Positions 43,435 to 55,906 of a stretch of 64,000 nt of DNA are shown here, piece by piece (position 1 is the first letter of the stretch; each line of letters begins with the position of its first letter). The notes beneath the pieces are model-generated. The model saw only the letters and a list, made by a program, of their open reading frames with translations, had not been told where the DNA came from and made no database searches. Location: assembly GCA_033977085.1 (NCBI GenBank), contig CP138906.1, forward strand, positions 2,852,001 to 2,916,000, written 5' to 3'. Source of the stretch: Apirhabdus apintestini (lineage in GTDB: Bacteria > Pseudomonadota > Gammaproteobacteria > Enterobacterales > Enterobacteriaceae). Both the position numbers and the translations under genes were made by a program.

Positions 43435-44242
43435 ATGGATAAAAAATCGGTTTTATCGGCTGCGGCAATATGGGGAAAGCCATTCTTGGCGGGATACTGG
43501 CCGATAAGAACATCGCCCCCGAAAGCATATGGGTTTATACGCCGAATGCGAGTACCGTGCAGGTAATAGTCGATGAATACGGAGTTTGCGGTGCCTCCAG
43601 CGCCCAGGCAGTGGCGCAGACCGCAGATATCATCTTTGCCGCAGTCAAACCCAACATTATTCTGAAAGCGCTGGGCGATATTGCGTCACATCTGGATAAA
43701 AATACGCTGATAATTTCGATCGCGGCCGGCGTTACGTTAGAAAGCCTGGCCTCCGTTCTCGGCCACGATCGCAAAATTATTCGCGCTATGCCTAACACTC
43801 CATCGTTAGTTAACGCGGGAATGACGTCGATTACGCAAAATGCGCTGGTCACGCAAGACGAACTGCACGCAACGCTTGCCCTATTCCGCAGCTTTGGGAA
43901 AGCCGAAAGCGTTCCCGAGGAGATTATCCACCCCGTCGTCGGCGTCAGCGGATCGGCGCCCGCCTACGTGTTTTTATTTATCGAAGCACTGGCAGATGCT
44001 GCGGTGCTGGGGGAATGTCCCGTAAGCAGGCTTATCAATTCGCCGCACAGGCCGTTATGGGTTCTGCAAAAATGGTGCTGGATACAGGGTTACATCCCGG
44101 TGCGCTAAAAGATATGGTGTGTTCACCCGGCGGCACGACGATCGAAGCCGTGCGCGTTCTGGAAGAAAAGGGGTTACGTTCTTCCGTAATGGAAGCCGTC
44201 GCAGCCTGTATGGAAAAGTCCCGACAAATGGGAAAACAGTAA
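43435..44242 (+). CDS. proC: Pyrroline-5-carboxylate reductase ProC (two frameshifts)
   Basis: Breaks are at A6 (43441-43446; seven gives [17 protein letters not shown]) and G5 (44009-44013; six gives [15 protein letters not shown]). With both repaired the protein has 269 aa, exactly the E. coli length. The Rossmann motif GFIGCGNMG and the C-terminal [20 protein letters not shown] are intact. ProC performs the last step of proline synthesis with NADPH, so a true double lesion would be expected to cause proline auxotrophy. Confidence 0.93.
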
Positions 44243-44260
44243 GCATTGCTAAATAATTTC

Positions 44261-44280
44261 AGGCGGCCCTAAGGCCGCCT
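44261..44280. terminator. Bidirectional hairpin between proC and psiF
   Basis: AGGCGGCC at 44261-44268 pairs with GGCCGCCT at 44273-44280 around CTAA. It lies between the convergent proC and psiF stops. Confidence 0.7.
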
Positions 44281-44305
44281 GATTCACTGACTCTGAGCGT
44301 CAGGA

Positions 44306-44619
44306 TTACTTTTTCAGACAGCTGCTCATAAACGTTTTACGCGCTTCGCCCTTCAACGCCTGACTTTTAGCATTGGCATTACAGTCGCGCATTTTCTGCT
44401 GCTGCGGAGTTACCGCTTTCCCGGCTGGTACCGCGGCCTCTTTTTCAGGCAACCGCTCATAAAGGTTTTACGTTCATCGCCTTTGAGCGCTTTCGCACTG
44501 GCTTCATGGCTGCAGACCGTCATGCGCTGCTGCTGCGGAGTCGCCGTTCTTTCCACCGCCTGAGCGCTTGCCATCCCAATAAAACCCATCATTACTGTCG
44601 TCAATAAAACTGTTTTCAT
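44306..44619 (-). CDS. psiF: PsiF, phosphate-starvation-inducible periplasmic protein (frameshift)
   Basis: Signal peptide MKTVLLTTVMMGFIGMASAQ, then two copies of the PsiF repeat: TPQQQRMTVCSHEASAKALK and, after a break at T5 (44441-44445; six needed), TPQQQKMRDCNANAKSQALK, each ending FMSxCLKK. Restored length is 104 aa (E. coli 106). In E. coli psiF follows phoA; here phoA is absent and an IS begins 53 bp upstream, so the natural promoter is probably lost. Confidence 0.9.
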
Positions 44620-44740
44620 AGCGATAATCCTTTTTTATTGTGCGTAATAATAATGAGCCGCACGGCTAAAAATGTCAACAACGGGTAAAAAGTGATCCAC
44701 TTACCGTCACCACCAACGGTCTAATATTGATCCACCTTGC

Positions 44741-46569
<1,829 letters not shown>

Positions 46570-46788
46570 TAACCCTGGATCAGTTTTCAACCGCTGGGGT
46601 GGATCAGTTTTGCACCGTTGGTAACAAAAAACGCCAATTTAATTTAATTCGTTAATTAAAGTTAAGTCGATAACTTATCTGTGGCCGGATTTCATAATGC
46701 AGACTGAATAATGTAATAATTAGTTCAGATAATTAATGTACTTTAATGAGCGTTATAAAAAGAATTATGCTGCAACCCATTTACATAA

Positions 46789-47046
46789 TCACTGTAGCTG
46801 ATTAAGCAATTTGTTAAGATAAATATGCAACATTTCCCTATTCCCATCGGTATTGTCTGGCGAATATGTCGTGGAAAAATGGCAATGTTCAATATCATCA
46901 ATAACGCTATGACGTACCATCGCATTGGTATTTTTTAACAACGAGGCCAGCATAATTTCTAATGCCTGAACGCGTGCCTGTAGCGCTTCTGTCTCAGCCT
47001 CTTTTTCAGCAATCTTGAGCAATAGCTCGGCAATTAAATTCTTCAT
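46789..47046 (-). CDS. iraP: Anti-adaptor protein IraP
   Basis: 85 aa: MKNLIAELLLKIAEKEAETE, LQARVQALEIMLASLLKNTN, ending LHIYLNKLLNQLQ. The amino coiled coil matches IraP, which binds RssB and protects RpoS from ClpXP during phosphate starvation. The carboxy half is diverged. The gene is intact. In E. coli it precedes phoA-psiF; here the IS100-like copy 2 lies between iraP and psiF. Confidence 0.85.
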   Translation of the reverse strand: MKNLIAELLLKIAEKEAETEALQARVQALEIMLASLLKNTNAMVRHSVIDDIEHCHFSTTYSPDNTDGNREMLHIYLNKLLNQLQ

Positions 47047-47198
47047 ATTCGTGTTTCCGCTGGCTTATGTTTAACGCCAAATTAACATTCACCGTACATA
47101 AAACCTATCGTTTTCTATTTTATTTTTCTTTTTATTCCCTTATCGGTCGCGCAAAAGAGATATTTAATCGCCAGCGAAACGTTTTTATAATGCGATAA

Positions 47199-48397
47199 TT
47201 AAGATAACGCGCTTTTTCGCTGGTGCTGCAAAGCGCGCCTTAATTGCCAGATATTTAGAAGCACCACCAGCGCCGTCGCCGCAAAAACCCAGCGATATCC
47301 CGCAAGTGCCGACACCCCTGCGCCCATTAACGGCCCCGCCACATTACCCAGATACATAAATGATTGGTTATACCCCAATATTCGCCCGGTCACCCGATCG
47401 CTGGCCTGTTTGACTAACAGTGTTTGCACAGCCGGCAGCATTGCGCCGTCGGCAAAGCCAAGTAAAAACGCAGTATCGCCAATTGAAGCGGAGAGGTGAC
47501 AAACGACATGGCAAAAAATAACGCTACGGCGATCGCAAGCGTCGCCACCAGCACGCGAGCCGTACCGATGCTATCTCCCAAACGCCCAAGCCGTGGCGCA
47601 GAAAGCAGTGCAGATACCCAGGCACCGCGGCAATCATGCCGCTTAGAAATGCAATATTCGTGCTGCCGTGGGTCATTTCTTTAATATAGAGCGCGAGGAT
47701 AGGGCCAATAGAGCCATTCGAAAGCTGGATAACCAGCGTGGTGACAAAAAGCGCAATCGCCAGTCGTGGGGCTTTCAGCGTGGCAAAGACGGCTTTTGTA
47801 TTAAGCCGCTCCGCCTTTGTGGCTGCCGGGCGCGCAGACTCTTTAATGAAAACAAGCGTAACTAAAAACTCACCATCAGCAGAGATGATGTGACCAGAAA
47901 AACCGTACGCAGCCCCAGGCGATCCGCCATCGCGCCACCCAATAACGGCCCAATAATTACTCCGCTAATTTGAGCGGTAGATAATGTACTTAATGCCCAG
48001 CCGCTGCGGTCTCGCGGCACCTGTGAAGCGACTAACGCCATTGCATTGGGGATATATCCCGATGTCAGCCCCATTACACCGCGCAAAATGAAGAGTTGCC
48101 ACACATTAGTCGCCCAGGCCTGTAGCAATATAGCTATCGCCATGCCCAGCGAGGCGCGCAGCAGCATCAGCTTGCGCCCTTTACGATCGGCAAGACTTCC
48201 CCACAAAGGGGAAACAATCGCCGAGACTAAAAAAGTGATGCTAAATGTTAACCCTGACCACATTGAAAGCGCTTGATGCGAGCTAACCCCAGCTGAGAAA
48301 CATAAAGCGGTAAAAACGGTAATATTTGGCTAATGGCCAGGCCGGTAAAGAAACAGCCGAACCAGACCGAAATAAGATTAATTCTCCACTTTTCCAT
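47199..48397 (-). CDS. MdtG-like major facilitator drug/H+ antiporter (several frameshifts)
   Basis: The 399-codon span starts [20 protein letters not shown] at 48397. [14 protein letters not shown] [20 protein letters not shown] (motif A), [20 protein letters not shown] (motif C) and the end [40 protein letters not shown] follow the MdtG pattern. Breaks lie near 48265, 47870, 47620 and 47465. Twelve membrane helices are expected. It lies between iraP and ddlA, where E. coli has no such gene, so it is an addition to the block. Confidence 0.8.
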
Positions 48398-48750
48398 GAT
48401 AATCGCGTTATTTATTCGCTGGTGATACGTAGTTTATCAGATACCCGTTTTTGCACAGGCACACGTACTGCTCCGCGCACCGGGCACCTCCCGTTTTCCG
48501 CCATCGCTTACTCAGCGCGTACCATTATTATGCGCTGATATTAGCAGCGCGGCACGCAGCGCCCATGAAGCTGACCCCGCACAGTGTCGAACGGTATATG
48601 CGGAGCAGCAGACCGCGCCGCCGGGATAAAAACGGCGGCGCAGACGGCGCACGCCAGGCAGAAAGCAACCAGCCGCGCACCCAACGGATGTACACAGCGC
48701 GACGGCATGCTATGTTGTCCTCTTTTAAGATGTTTTTTGAAGGTGACAAC

Positions 48751-49881
48751 ATGGCAAAACTGCGCGTGGGTATCGTATTCGGCGGCAAGTCGTCGGAGCA
48801 CGAGGTCTCCCTCCAGTCGGCAAAAATATTATTGATGCACTCGACGGCTCTCGATTTGACCCTATTCTGCTGGGTATGGATAAACAAGGGCGCTGGCAGC
48901 TTAACGACGTGCAGGAGTGGTTATTAAACGCCACCAACCCGGCTGATATGGCACTTAAACCATCCGCGCAGCATATTGCGCTATGCCCCGGCTTGCCGCA
49001 AGAAGCTCTGCTTAATATCACACAAAACGCCGCACTGAACGTCGACGTGATTTTCCCAATCATCCATGGCTCGCTCGGCGAAGACGGCTCTTTGCAGGGG
49101 CTGCTGCGGATGGCTAACCTCCCCTTCGTCGGCTCCGGCGTTCTCGGGTCGGCGGCCTGTATGGATAAAGATATTACCAAACGACTGCTGCGCGACGCCG
49201 GGCTGTCTATTGCCCCGTTTATTACGCTACGTTCCAGCACGCGTGACGGGACGCCATTCAACGAGTCTGGAAGCGCGATTTGGCCTGCCTTTGTTTGTGA
49301 AACCAGCGCGCCAGGGCTCCTCGGTTGGCGTAAGCCGGGTTAGTAATGAGGCGGAGTATCGCGCTGCGCTAGACCTGGCCTTTCGGTATGATACCAAAGT
49401 TATCGTCGAGCAAGGCATTACTGGCAGGGAAATTGAGTGCGCCGTATTGGGCGATGAAACGCCCGAGGCCAGCGTATGCGGCGAAGTGATAGTCAGTAGC
49501 GACTTTTACAGCTATGACGCGAAGTATATTAGCGATAATCAGGCGCGCGTGACCATTCCTGCCGAACTGGAGCCACACGTTAGCGAGCGTATTCGTCAGA
49601 CCGCAATCAAAGCCTGGCAGGCGCTTGAATGCTACGGCATGGCGCGTGTGGATGTTTTTCTTACGCCGCAAAATGAGGTGGTAGTTAACGAGGTTAATAC
49701 CCTGCCCGGCTTCACTAATATCAGCATGTATCCCAAACTTTGGCAGGCTAGCGGCCTGAGCTATAGCGATTTAATAACGCGCCTGATCGAGCTGGCGCTA
49801 ATGCGGCATCGCGAAGAAAACGCGCTGGAAACGGCGATCGCGCCCTGCTCCAGCGTAATTAACGGGCTCCAGTCGAGGTAA
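48751..49881 (+). CDS. ddlA: D-alanine-D-alanine ligase A (two frameshifts)
   Basis: ATG 48751 opens [20 protein letters not shown]. The frame breaks at A5 (48822-48826; six gives [15 protein letters not shown]), resumes as [20 protein letters not shown], and breaks again near 49250-49275 before [20 protein letters not shown]. The ATP-grasp motifs [16 protein letters not shown] and [19 protein letters not shown] are intact. Restored length is about 376 aa (E. coli 364). The enzyme makes D-Ala-D-Ala for peptidoglycan; a ddlB paralogue usually covers its loss. Confidence 0.92.
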
Positions 49882-50487
49882 CAACTTAACCGCTACCAAT
49901 GCGGCCGCTGCGGTTATTCCTCCTTCCGCAGCGCGCCTTATCGTCATACCTGAAAGTAATCTGGCCGTGTCGGATGCCTGGCTTTATTAAAACGATACTC
50001 GTCGCCTGATAAAACGCGCTTATAAACGGGTCCCTTCGGCGGAAAGCGCGTTTTTATTGCCGACTGAAATTACGGCCTGTGAGTATGGTCATCAACAGGT
50101 TTTGATTTTGGCTCTGCCTTATTTTAAATACCACAAGGCTGCAAGACTGGCAGAGGCTTCCTATTAAGGGGTTTGGTACCCCCTTTAGGGTGAAACCATT
50201 GCCACCTTCTGGAAAGCGAATTTTTATCCGTGGCAATACCCCCAAAGGCGCTTTGCGCTAAGCCGCCGTACACCAGACTCACCGTGGTAGGAGCTCCGCT
50301 GCGATTAAACATATTCCCAGCCAATTGTGATACCAAAAATGCGAACTGCGGCGCTATTTGGAAAAAACAGGACAATTCTGTGGAGAAAATTCCCATCAAT
50401 CCGATATTGACTGTATGAATGAGCCGCCAGACTTAATGTGATGCGGGTCATTTCCCTGATTTATAGACAGCGCCACCGGAGGTTTAT
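49882..50487. other. ddlA-yaiY interval; yaiZ absent
   Basis: 606 bp. E. coli has yaiZ near here; I see no frame resembling it. GAAAGCGCGTTTTTATTGCC near 50041 after CGCTTATAAACG suggests a loose terminator for ddlA. No gene is supported. Confidence 0.5.
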
Positions 50488-50811
50488 ATGGCCGATCTCA
50501 CCCTATTTAAGCCTATATTCTCAGGCATCAGGAAGCGGCATGAAAGGACCCAACTGAGTAATATCGCCTACGTCATTTATACGCTGTTTTGCTTTTGGGC
50601 GGGCAGTCAGTTTCTAATAATGTTGATAAATGCTCCTGGCGTGATTGAACACTTACTACAAACCGGTAGTGCAACGCGTCCGCCTATTGAGATGGGCATC
50701 GGCGTCTCAAGTCTGTTTGGCATTAGCGTATCCGTAATTACAGCGCTTTTAACCGTAAGCATCATGGTGCTGCTGCGGTTAAAAAGGCGCTATCGTTATC
50801 TTCACCTCTAA
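50488..50811 (+). CDS. yaiY: Inner-membrane protein YaiY (DUF2755)
   Basis: 107 aa: MADLTLFKPIFSGIRKRHER, NIAYVIYTLFCFWAGSQFLI, with a second membrane segment SLFGISVSVITALLTVSIMV. It aligns with E. coli YaiY over its length. ATG 50488 follows CCGGAGGTTTAT. Function unknown. It is convergent with yaiW (three-base separation region), as in E. coli. Confidence 0.87.
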   Translation: MADLTLFKPIFSGIRKRHERTQLSNIAYVIYTLFCFWAGSQFLIMLINAPGVIEHLLQTGSATRPPIEMGIGVSSLFGISVSVITALLTVSIMVLLRLKRRYRYLHL

Positions 50812-51896
50812 CGCTGCATGCAGTTTGCCCGGCGCGCATCCACGCGCTGAGCGAACCAGGCAGTGGTTAATTTTCGCGTAATTTTAGGGCTATCCAATTG
50901 AATACCCGGCAGGCTCTCTCGCGGCAGCGTTTTCCCGGCCCGGCGCTCTGCAATGGCGTAGATTTGCTGATACAAATCGCTTTTTTCAAACGCCTGCGTG
51001 TCGCCTTGTTTCAGTGCGCGATGGATAGCCTCCTGGCTCATCCCCAACTGCGGCGCTAATCGCCGTACCGCCAGCTCCGTTTTTCCTGCCTCATCCGAAT
51101 CGTAGCGAATCAAATCGCCATCCAGCGCAAGTTGGACCCCGGTCGCCCGGCTTACCGCACTTTGAAACGCCGCGTTGCGGCTGGCATACCAGCCGGCATT
51201 GAAATCAGCAAAACGATATAACGAGCGGCTATAACTATTGGGATAATTTAACAGGTGATAAATCCCGAACCACAGGCCACCCCGGCGGGTGAATACCTCC
51301 TGGCGCACGGTGCCTGACATTTTCCACGGGTATTCCGATTCGTGCGCCTGGGCAAAAGCAATACTGACCTGCATCGGCCCGCCGGTATGTACGGGATTCA
51401 GGTTGCCGAAAAGTTTCTGCCCCAGCGGAACCATATCGATAAAATCATCGAAAATCGCACTCAGTTCACCCTCCGTTTTGACGCTATCCAGCCGTTCTGC
51501 GTAACTGCGTCCATCCGTGGATTTAACCGAAAGCGCGGTACGCACCAAAAACGCCGGAATGTACAGCTTACCCGCCCGGCGGTTAATCTCCTGCCAGGCG
51601 ATTTTATTCAGGCCCGGAACCTGCGGATCGCTTTGCCAGGTAGATTCCTGACCGGCCACCGCCAGCACCGAGCACACATTCTCTTCGGTTGGTGCCAGCC
51701 CCTGACTGTCAAACGCGGCGGCGATATCTTTTGCCCAGGCTTCGCGATCGCGCACCGTAGCCGGCATCTTCTGGCGCACGGTCGCCGCAACATCCACGAC
51801 TTTCACACCTGCCGGCTGCGGCTTTTTACCACTGCACCCCGCCAGCATCAGAGATGCCAGAGCGGTCAGTAACACCGGACGAAATGAATATTCCAT
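50808..51896 (-). CDS. yaiW: DUF1615 outer-membrane lipoprotein YaiW
   Basis: 362 aa from ATG 51896: MEYSFRPVLLTALASLMLAG then CSGKK, a lipoprotein signal with lipobox MLAGC. The longer opening to 51965 is not needed. NLNPVHTGGPMQVSIAFAQA and YSRSLYRFADFNAGWYASRN match the DUF1615 core. YaiW works with SbmA in sensitivity to proline-rich peptides in E. coli. It follows sbmA on the same strand; the intact frame contrasts with its neighbours. Confidence 0.92.
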   Translation of the reverse strand: MEYSFRPVLLTALASLMLAGCSGKKPQPAGVKVVDVAATVRQKMPATVRDREAWAKDIAAAFDSQGLAPTEENVCSVLAVAGQESTWQSDPQVPGLNKIAWQEINRRAGKLYIPAFLVRTALSVKSTDGRSYAERLDSVKTEGELSAIFDDFIDMVPLGQKLFGNLNPVHTGGPMQVSIAFAQAHESEYPWKMSGTVRQEVFTRRGGLWFGIYHLLNYPNSYSRSLYRFADFNAGWYASRNAAFQSAVSRATGVQLALDGDLIRYDSDEAGKTELAVRRLAPQLGMSQEAIHRALKQGDTQAFEKSDLYQQIYAIAERRAGKTLPRESLPGIQLDSPKITRKLTTAWFAQRVDARRANCMQR

Positions 51897-51961
51897 AGTT
51901 ATCCCTAATCGCGAAGATATCGCCCGGAAGCCTGACATTTTTAACCCGCCGACGTCAACGC

Positions 51962-53191
51962 TCACCTCGGTACATCATTCACCGGCAGCAAAGGCGGAAT
52001 GTCCAGTTGTTGTTCAAAGCTACGTAAACGCTTATAGATGGACATCGAGCTCAACCAGCGTTGTCCAGGAATTAATGAGATATTGAAACGCACCGCGAAC
52101 TTGCTCGAAAACGTTAGTAATTTGCGTCATTAACCCCAGCGTGATGGTGCCGCTAACAATTGACGGGAAGAGCATAAATAACCCAAAGACGTTGTCTATC
52201 TGCAAATACAAAATACGCGCAATATTGAAATACATATAGTGGAAATAAAGCCGGAAATAGTTGCGACGCACATCGTTAAATAACGCGCTGAGGGTCGGTG
52301 GCTTCGCGCGCTCCGGGTCGTCCTCGCCATAGACCAGTTCTTTACGATAAGCGGCCTCAACGCGCTGATTTTTAAACTCCAGCCCCGGCAGCTTAATACC
52401 CACGATAGCGAGCAGCACCGTACCTGCCAGCGACCAAACGATCGCGGCAATCACTAAACCGTGAGGTACGCGGCCAATTAGCGGAAGTTCCGGAACATGT
52501 TTTGAAAGCTCAACCAGCACCGGGAGAAAAGCCAGCAGCGTCATTACCGCACGGATAAAAGAACCGCCCATGTTTTCAAGCGTAGTGGCAAAGCGCATGG
52601 TGTCTTCCTGCACGCGCTGCGCCGCGCCTTCAATGTGGCGTAATTGCTGCCAGTGGGCGGTATAAAATTCATTCATCGCGGTACGCCAGCGAAACACGTA
52701 ATGACTCACGAAAAAGTTATTTAAAACCATAACTACGACAGCGATACAGGCAATACCAAGGAATACGCCTACGCCGTGATAGAGTTTATCAATCGTTACG
52801 CTGCCCCGCGCGCTAAGCGCCTGTTGGATAAGATCGTAAAAAGGCGCGTACCAGGCGTTTACCGCAACGCCAACTTCAACCCAAAACCAGGTTGCGAACA
52901 TAATCAGCGCGGTTCCCAATACCGACCAGTATTGCCACCGGTGCGGGCAAAACGTGAACCAGCACAGCGCAAAAACGCCTACGCACAGCGCATAATACGC
53001 ATAATACGCATAAAAACTAAGTAGCTAATCGACCAAAAGCGCGCAGCACTAATGGGTACATCGCCGTGCATGCCCGCCGTTCGCACCAGCCACTCGCCGC
53101 CGCCTGCCTGCCAAAAAATAACGGCCACTATCGCCCAGATTAGCGCCGAGCTGAAAAACAGCGCCGGGCGAGGAAAAAACGCCTTAAACAT
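51962..53191 (-). CDS. sbmA: Peptide antibiotic transporter SbmA (two frameshifts)
   Basis: [20 protein letters not shown] starts at 53191. A break at T5 near 53010 (six needed) gives [19 protein letters not shown]; the bulk ([40 protein letters not shown]) is open from 52919. An extra base at GAGCTCGATG near 52050 moves the tail; [20 protein letters not shown] ends at 51962. Restored length is 409 aa, E. coli's 406 plus an AYY repeat. SbmA is a proton-driven importer of microcin B17/J25 and proline-rich peptides. Confidence 0.92.
52980..53008. repeat. Nine-base tandem repeat in sbmA
   Basis: The unit CATAATACG occurs two full times plus a partial third (CATAA) at about 52990-53012, encoding the additional AYY in the first cytoplasmic/membrane turn of SbmA. 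Confidence 0.6.
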
Positions 53192-53588
53192 CCATAATAC
53201 TCCTGCTCAGTCCTAAGTATCGCCGGGCCTGCAACCCGCGGCGGCGTTTAACATACCGTGTCAAAAGCACCGTGCCTCATAAAACGTTGTATCAAACCAT
53301 GAAATCGCAGTGAAAAAAGAGGGGGCGAGCGAGGGGCGCCAGAAAGGATTATGCGGTGCAGCTCCTATTTTTGCCCGTGTTACCTGCGGGCCTAATGGCT
53401 CAGATAATTCCGGCAACTGTGGCAATAAATTAACGAGTAATACCCAAGCCCGCTATCGTTTGATGATGAAATGAAATGTTAACTTACGTTTTTTCACCTA
53501 CGATTTCATATTAGTACGCTAGCGTCCTGATGCGGCGTAGTGTAAATACGAATAATCTTTAGTTCTCCTGGTTTATGGGATCTCAACG
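53192..53588. other. sbmA-ampH divergent promoter region
   Basis: 397 bp between the two divergent starts, the same arrangement as E. coli. No coding frame. I cannot place promoters confidently. Confidence 0.5.
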
Positions 53589-54757
53589 TTGAAACGCAAA
53601 GTCCGCTTTTTACAGCTCTCATCGCAGTAGCGCTGCCAATATTTAGTCAGGCCACCCCGGCACCGGATCCCTTATTCACCTCTGACATTGTCGAACGCTA
53701 CGCCAATCATATTTTTATGGCAGCGGCGCCACAGGCATGGCGCTGGTGGTGATTAACGGTAATCAGCGCCTGTTTTACGGCATGGGGAAACGCGCCCGGG
53801 TAACGGCATTCGCCCCCGCGCTGATTCAGTTATCCGTATTGCTTCACTAACAAAGCTGATGACCAGTGAAATGCTGGTGAAGCTGCTGGATAAGGGCACG
53901 GTTAAACTTAACGATCCGCTGAGTAAATATGCACCGCCGGGTAGGCATGTGCCTGACTGGAACGGTCAACCGATACGCCTTGTAAACTTGGCCACGCATA
54001 CCAGCGCCCTGCCGCGCGAACAGCCAGGCGGCGCACCGCACCGCCCGGTATTCGTCTGGCCGACCCGGGAACAGCGCTGGAGCTGGCTCAATAAAGCGTC
54101 TATCAAACATGCTCCCGGTTCCATAGCCGCATATTCTAATCTTGCATTCGACCTATTGGCCGACGCGCTATCCAGAGCCACAGGCCGCCCCTATCCTCAA
54201 TTGTTTGAGCAATACATTACGCGTCCATTAGGGATGAAAGATACTACTTACACGCCTTCCCCCGATCAGTGCGCTCGCCTCATGATCCCGGGTAAAAGCG
54301 CCAGCCCGTGTAACAATACGCTGGCCGCTATCGGTAGCGGCGGAGTTTACTCCACCCCCGATGATATGATGCGCTGGATGCAGCAATTTCTTAGTACCGA
54401 TATCCATACGCGTAGCCAGCAGGCCGATCGCATGCAAACCATGATCTATCCACGCGAAAAGCTACATCGCGTTATCGGAATGGATGTGCCGGGTAAGGCA
54501 GATTCATTAGGGCTGGGATGGGTGTTTATGGCGCCCAAAGTAGGTCGCCCGGGGATTATTCAAAAAACCGGCGGCGCTGGCGGCTTTATCACCTATATCG
54601 CCATGGTACCGGAAAAAATATCGGCGTATTTGTGGCCGTCTCCCGCTCCTCCTTAACGCGCTTTACCGGCATGAGCAACGGCGTGAACGATCTGGTTTCA
54701 GAACTTAGCGGCGAAAAAGCACCTTTAATATCAGAAATGAACAGCGCGGCACGCTAG
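53589..54757 (+). CDS. ampH: Penicillin-binding/D,D-carboxypeptidase AmpH (four frameshifts)
   Basis: The TTG start at 53589 matches the E. coli ampH start type (LKRKVRF-TALIAVALPIFSQ after repair). Breaks are at T5 (53607-53611), T5 near 53712-53716 (HIFYGSGATGMALVV), G4 near 53783 (GETRPGNGIRPR...), and A6 near 54612 (PEKNIGVFVAVSRSS). The class C serine enzyme motifs are SLTK (RIASLTKLMTSEML), YSN (AAYSNLAFDLLADA) and KTG (IIQKTGGAGGF). Restored length is 390 aa (E. coli 385). AmpH trims peptidoglycan and helps recycle it. Confidence 0.92.
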
Positions 54758-55248
54758 CGCGTGATAGGTGTTTATAACTCCACTTTCGAAGCGTGTCACA
54801 TCAGGCACGCTTTTATTGTTCCTTTTGAGCAAGATCCACGGCCAGCGACAGCGCGCGGTTTTCCATGCGCGCTTATTTGGTTATTACGCGCAGTTAATAC
54901 CCAGGCAACGGTATTATTCTTTACCCCAAAACGTTGCGGCATTACGGCATTCAGCATTCGCGTTACAGGTTCCAAATACCATGTAATTTCCTCCAGAAAT
55001 ATTTCCTGACACAATTATTTTAAGGTGAATTACTTACGCACTGTTAATATCATGAGAGTGATATTAAACCACTTCAGGAAGCTTTCGCTAAATTAGCGGG
55101 AAGTTCCCGGACCTGTTTGGCTGCAGTAATTCAGCCACAGAGACAATACACATTCAGCCAGCGATGCGGCATCTTTAGGAAAATAATACATTTACATTAT
55201 TTGTTACCATGCTTACTATATCGGCTGAAACTAATGAGGTTACGCCAA
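54758..55248. other. Junction interval between ampH and emrR
   Basis: 491 bp, the right boundary of the relocated block. AGCGTGTCACATCAGGCACG followed by CTTTTATTG near 54790 may terminate ampH (CGTG...CACG stem). No coding frame. No inverted repeat or IS end is visible that would explain the junction. Confidence 0.5.
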
Positions 55249-55780
55249 ATGGACAGTTCGTTTTCGCCTATTGAACAAATGTTAAAATTCCGTGCCAGCC
55301 GCCAGGCAGATTTTCCCTATCAGGAAATTTTGCTTAATCGCCTTTGTATGCACATGCAGGGTAAACTGCTGGAAAATCGTAATAAAATGCTTAAGGCGCA
55401 GGGAATTAACGAAACTCTTTTCATGGCGTTAATCACCCTCGAGTCTCAGGAAGATCATAGCATTCAGCCTAGCGGCTCCAGCAGCGCGTTAGGTTCTTCG
55501 CGCACCAACGCAACGCGCATTGCTGACGAGACTGGAGAAGCGCGGATGGATAGAAAGGCGGGAAAGCGATAACGATCGCCGCTGCCTGTATCTCCAGCTA
55601 ACGGAAAAAGGCCATGAGTTCCTGCGTCAGGTGCTTCCGCCGCAGCACAAATGCCTGCAGCATTTGTGGTCAGCGTTAACTGATAGCGAAAAAACCAACT
55701 GGAGCAGATTACGCGCAAACTCCTTGTGCAAGCTCGATCAGATGGATGATATCTCCTATGCTACGGAGACAGCGCGTTAA
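55249..55780 (+). CDS. emrR: MarR-type repressor EmrR/MprA (frameshifts)
   Basis: [60 protein letters not shown] and [15 protein letters not shown] match E. coli MprA almost residue for residue. The frame shifts near 55527 (an extra base in [30 protein letters not shown] follows), and again near 55690 (A6, seven needed: [13 protein letters not shown]). The winged helix is otherwise complete. EmrR represses emrAB and is released by uncouplers and salicylate. It heads the emrRAB operon. Confidence 0.92.
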
Positions 55781-55820
55781 GCGACTTCCCTGCCCCAGCG
55801 CATAGATTCCAATATTATAC

Positions 55821-55853
55821 AGACAGGCCAGCATGCTTCATGCTGGCCTGTCT
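55821..55853. terminator. Perfect 15-bp hairpin between emrR and emrA
   Basis: AGACAGGCCAGCATG at 55821-55835 pairs with CATGCTGGCCTGTCT at 55839-55853 around CTT. No T-tract follows. Position inside the emrRAB transcript suggests attenuation or mRNA processing rather than full termination. Confidence 0.75.
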
Positions 55854-55906
55854 GACTGAATAGCCTGCCAATATCAGGCATCTAATAAGTAAAGTGGAGA
55901 ACAAGC

